Below, piece by piece: positions 5,268 to 5,297 of a stretch of DNA of 5,297 nt. The position numbers and the translations under genes are program-made. Where the stretch lies: assembly GCA_014381485.1 (NCBI GenBank), contig JACNLN010000180.1, positions 1 through 5,297 on the forward strand, read 5' to 3'. This DNA comes from Fidelibacterota bacterium. Lineage in GTDB: Bacteria; Fidelibacterota; Marinisomatia; Marinisomatales; CAZVFT01. Every line of letters begins with the position of its first letter. Position 1 is the first letter of the stretch. The notes below the pieces were generated by a model. It searched no databases. It saw only the letters and a list, made by a program, of their open reading frames with translations, and was not told the DNA's origin.

Positions 5268-5297
5268 GGTGCTGAAGGATTTAAGTTGATTGTCGAA

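Overview
This 5.3 kb window is an AT-rich bacterial chromosomal segment. All well-supported genes lie on the minus strand, so the biological order runs from high to low coordinates. No marker fixes the taxon. The low-GC bacterial housekeeping genes, the free-standing four-helix-bundle (S23/IVP) gene, the weak Shine-Dalgarno signals before some starts and the many short intergenic palindromes and heptamer repeats recall uncultured FCB-type lineages (Marinimicrobia, Calditrichota, Ignavibacteria or Bacteroidota-like). That assignment is an inference.

Layout in order of transcription: (1) 5137-5297, an upstream region with an array of about seven GGTATRN heptamers. (2) 5136-3337, a 599-residue SLC13/DASS-type permease with two central TrkA_C (RCK_C) domains. 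(3) 3333-2686, rpe, ribulose-5-phosphate 3-epimerase. (4) 2681-2241, rpiB, ribose-5-phosphate isomerase B of the Glu-active-site type. (5) 2240-1978, an intergenic region with three GC-rich hairpins, the first of which resembles a terminator. (6) 1977-583, a second, smaller DASS-family permease whose two ion-site motifs are non-canonical. (7) 582-414, a repeat-rich spacer with ATTGNAN heptamers. (8) 413-126, a short four-helix-bundle protein gene with a perfect palindrome inside its coding sequence and an apparently shortened C-terminus. (9) 1-129, an unresolved edge.

The first permease, rpe and rpiB are separated by only 3 and 4 bases and almost certainly form one operon. Rpe and RpiB together interconvert ribulose-5-phosphate, xylulose-5-phosphate and ribose-5-phosphate in the non-oxidative pentose phosphate pathway. 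The permease probably imports an anion, but its substrate cannot be read from the sequence. The second permease is likely a separate transcription unit.

The protein-coding content is conventional. The most unusual material is the small-scale repeat structure: two unrelated heptamer families at unit boundaries, and a CCGAC/GTCGG palindrome found both between genes and in frame inside a gene. I see no defence system, CRISPR array, RNA gene or intact transposon.
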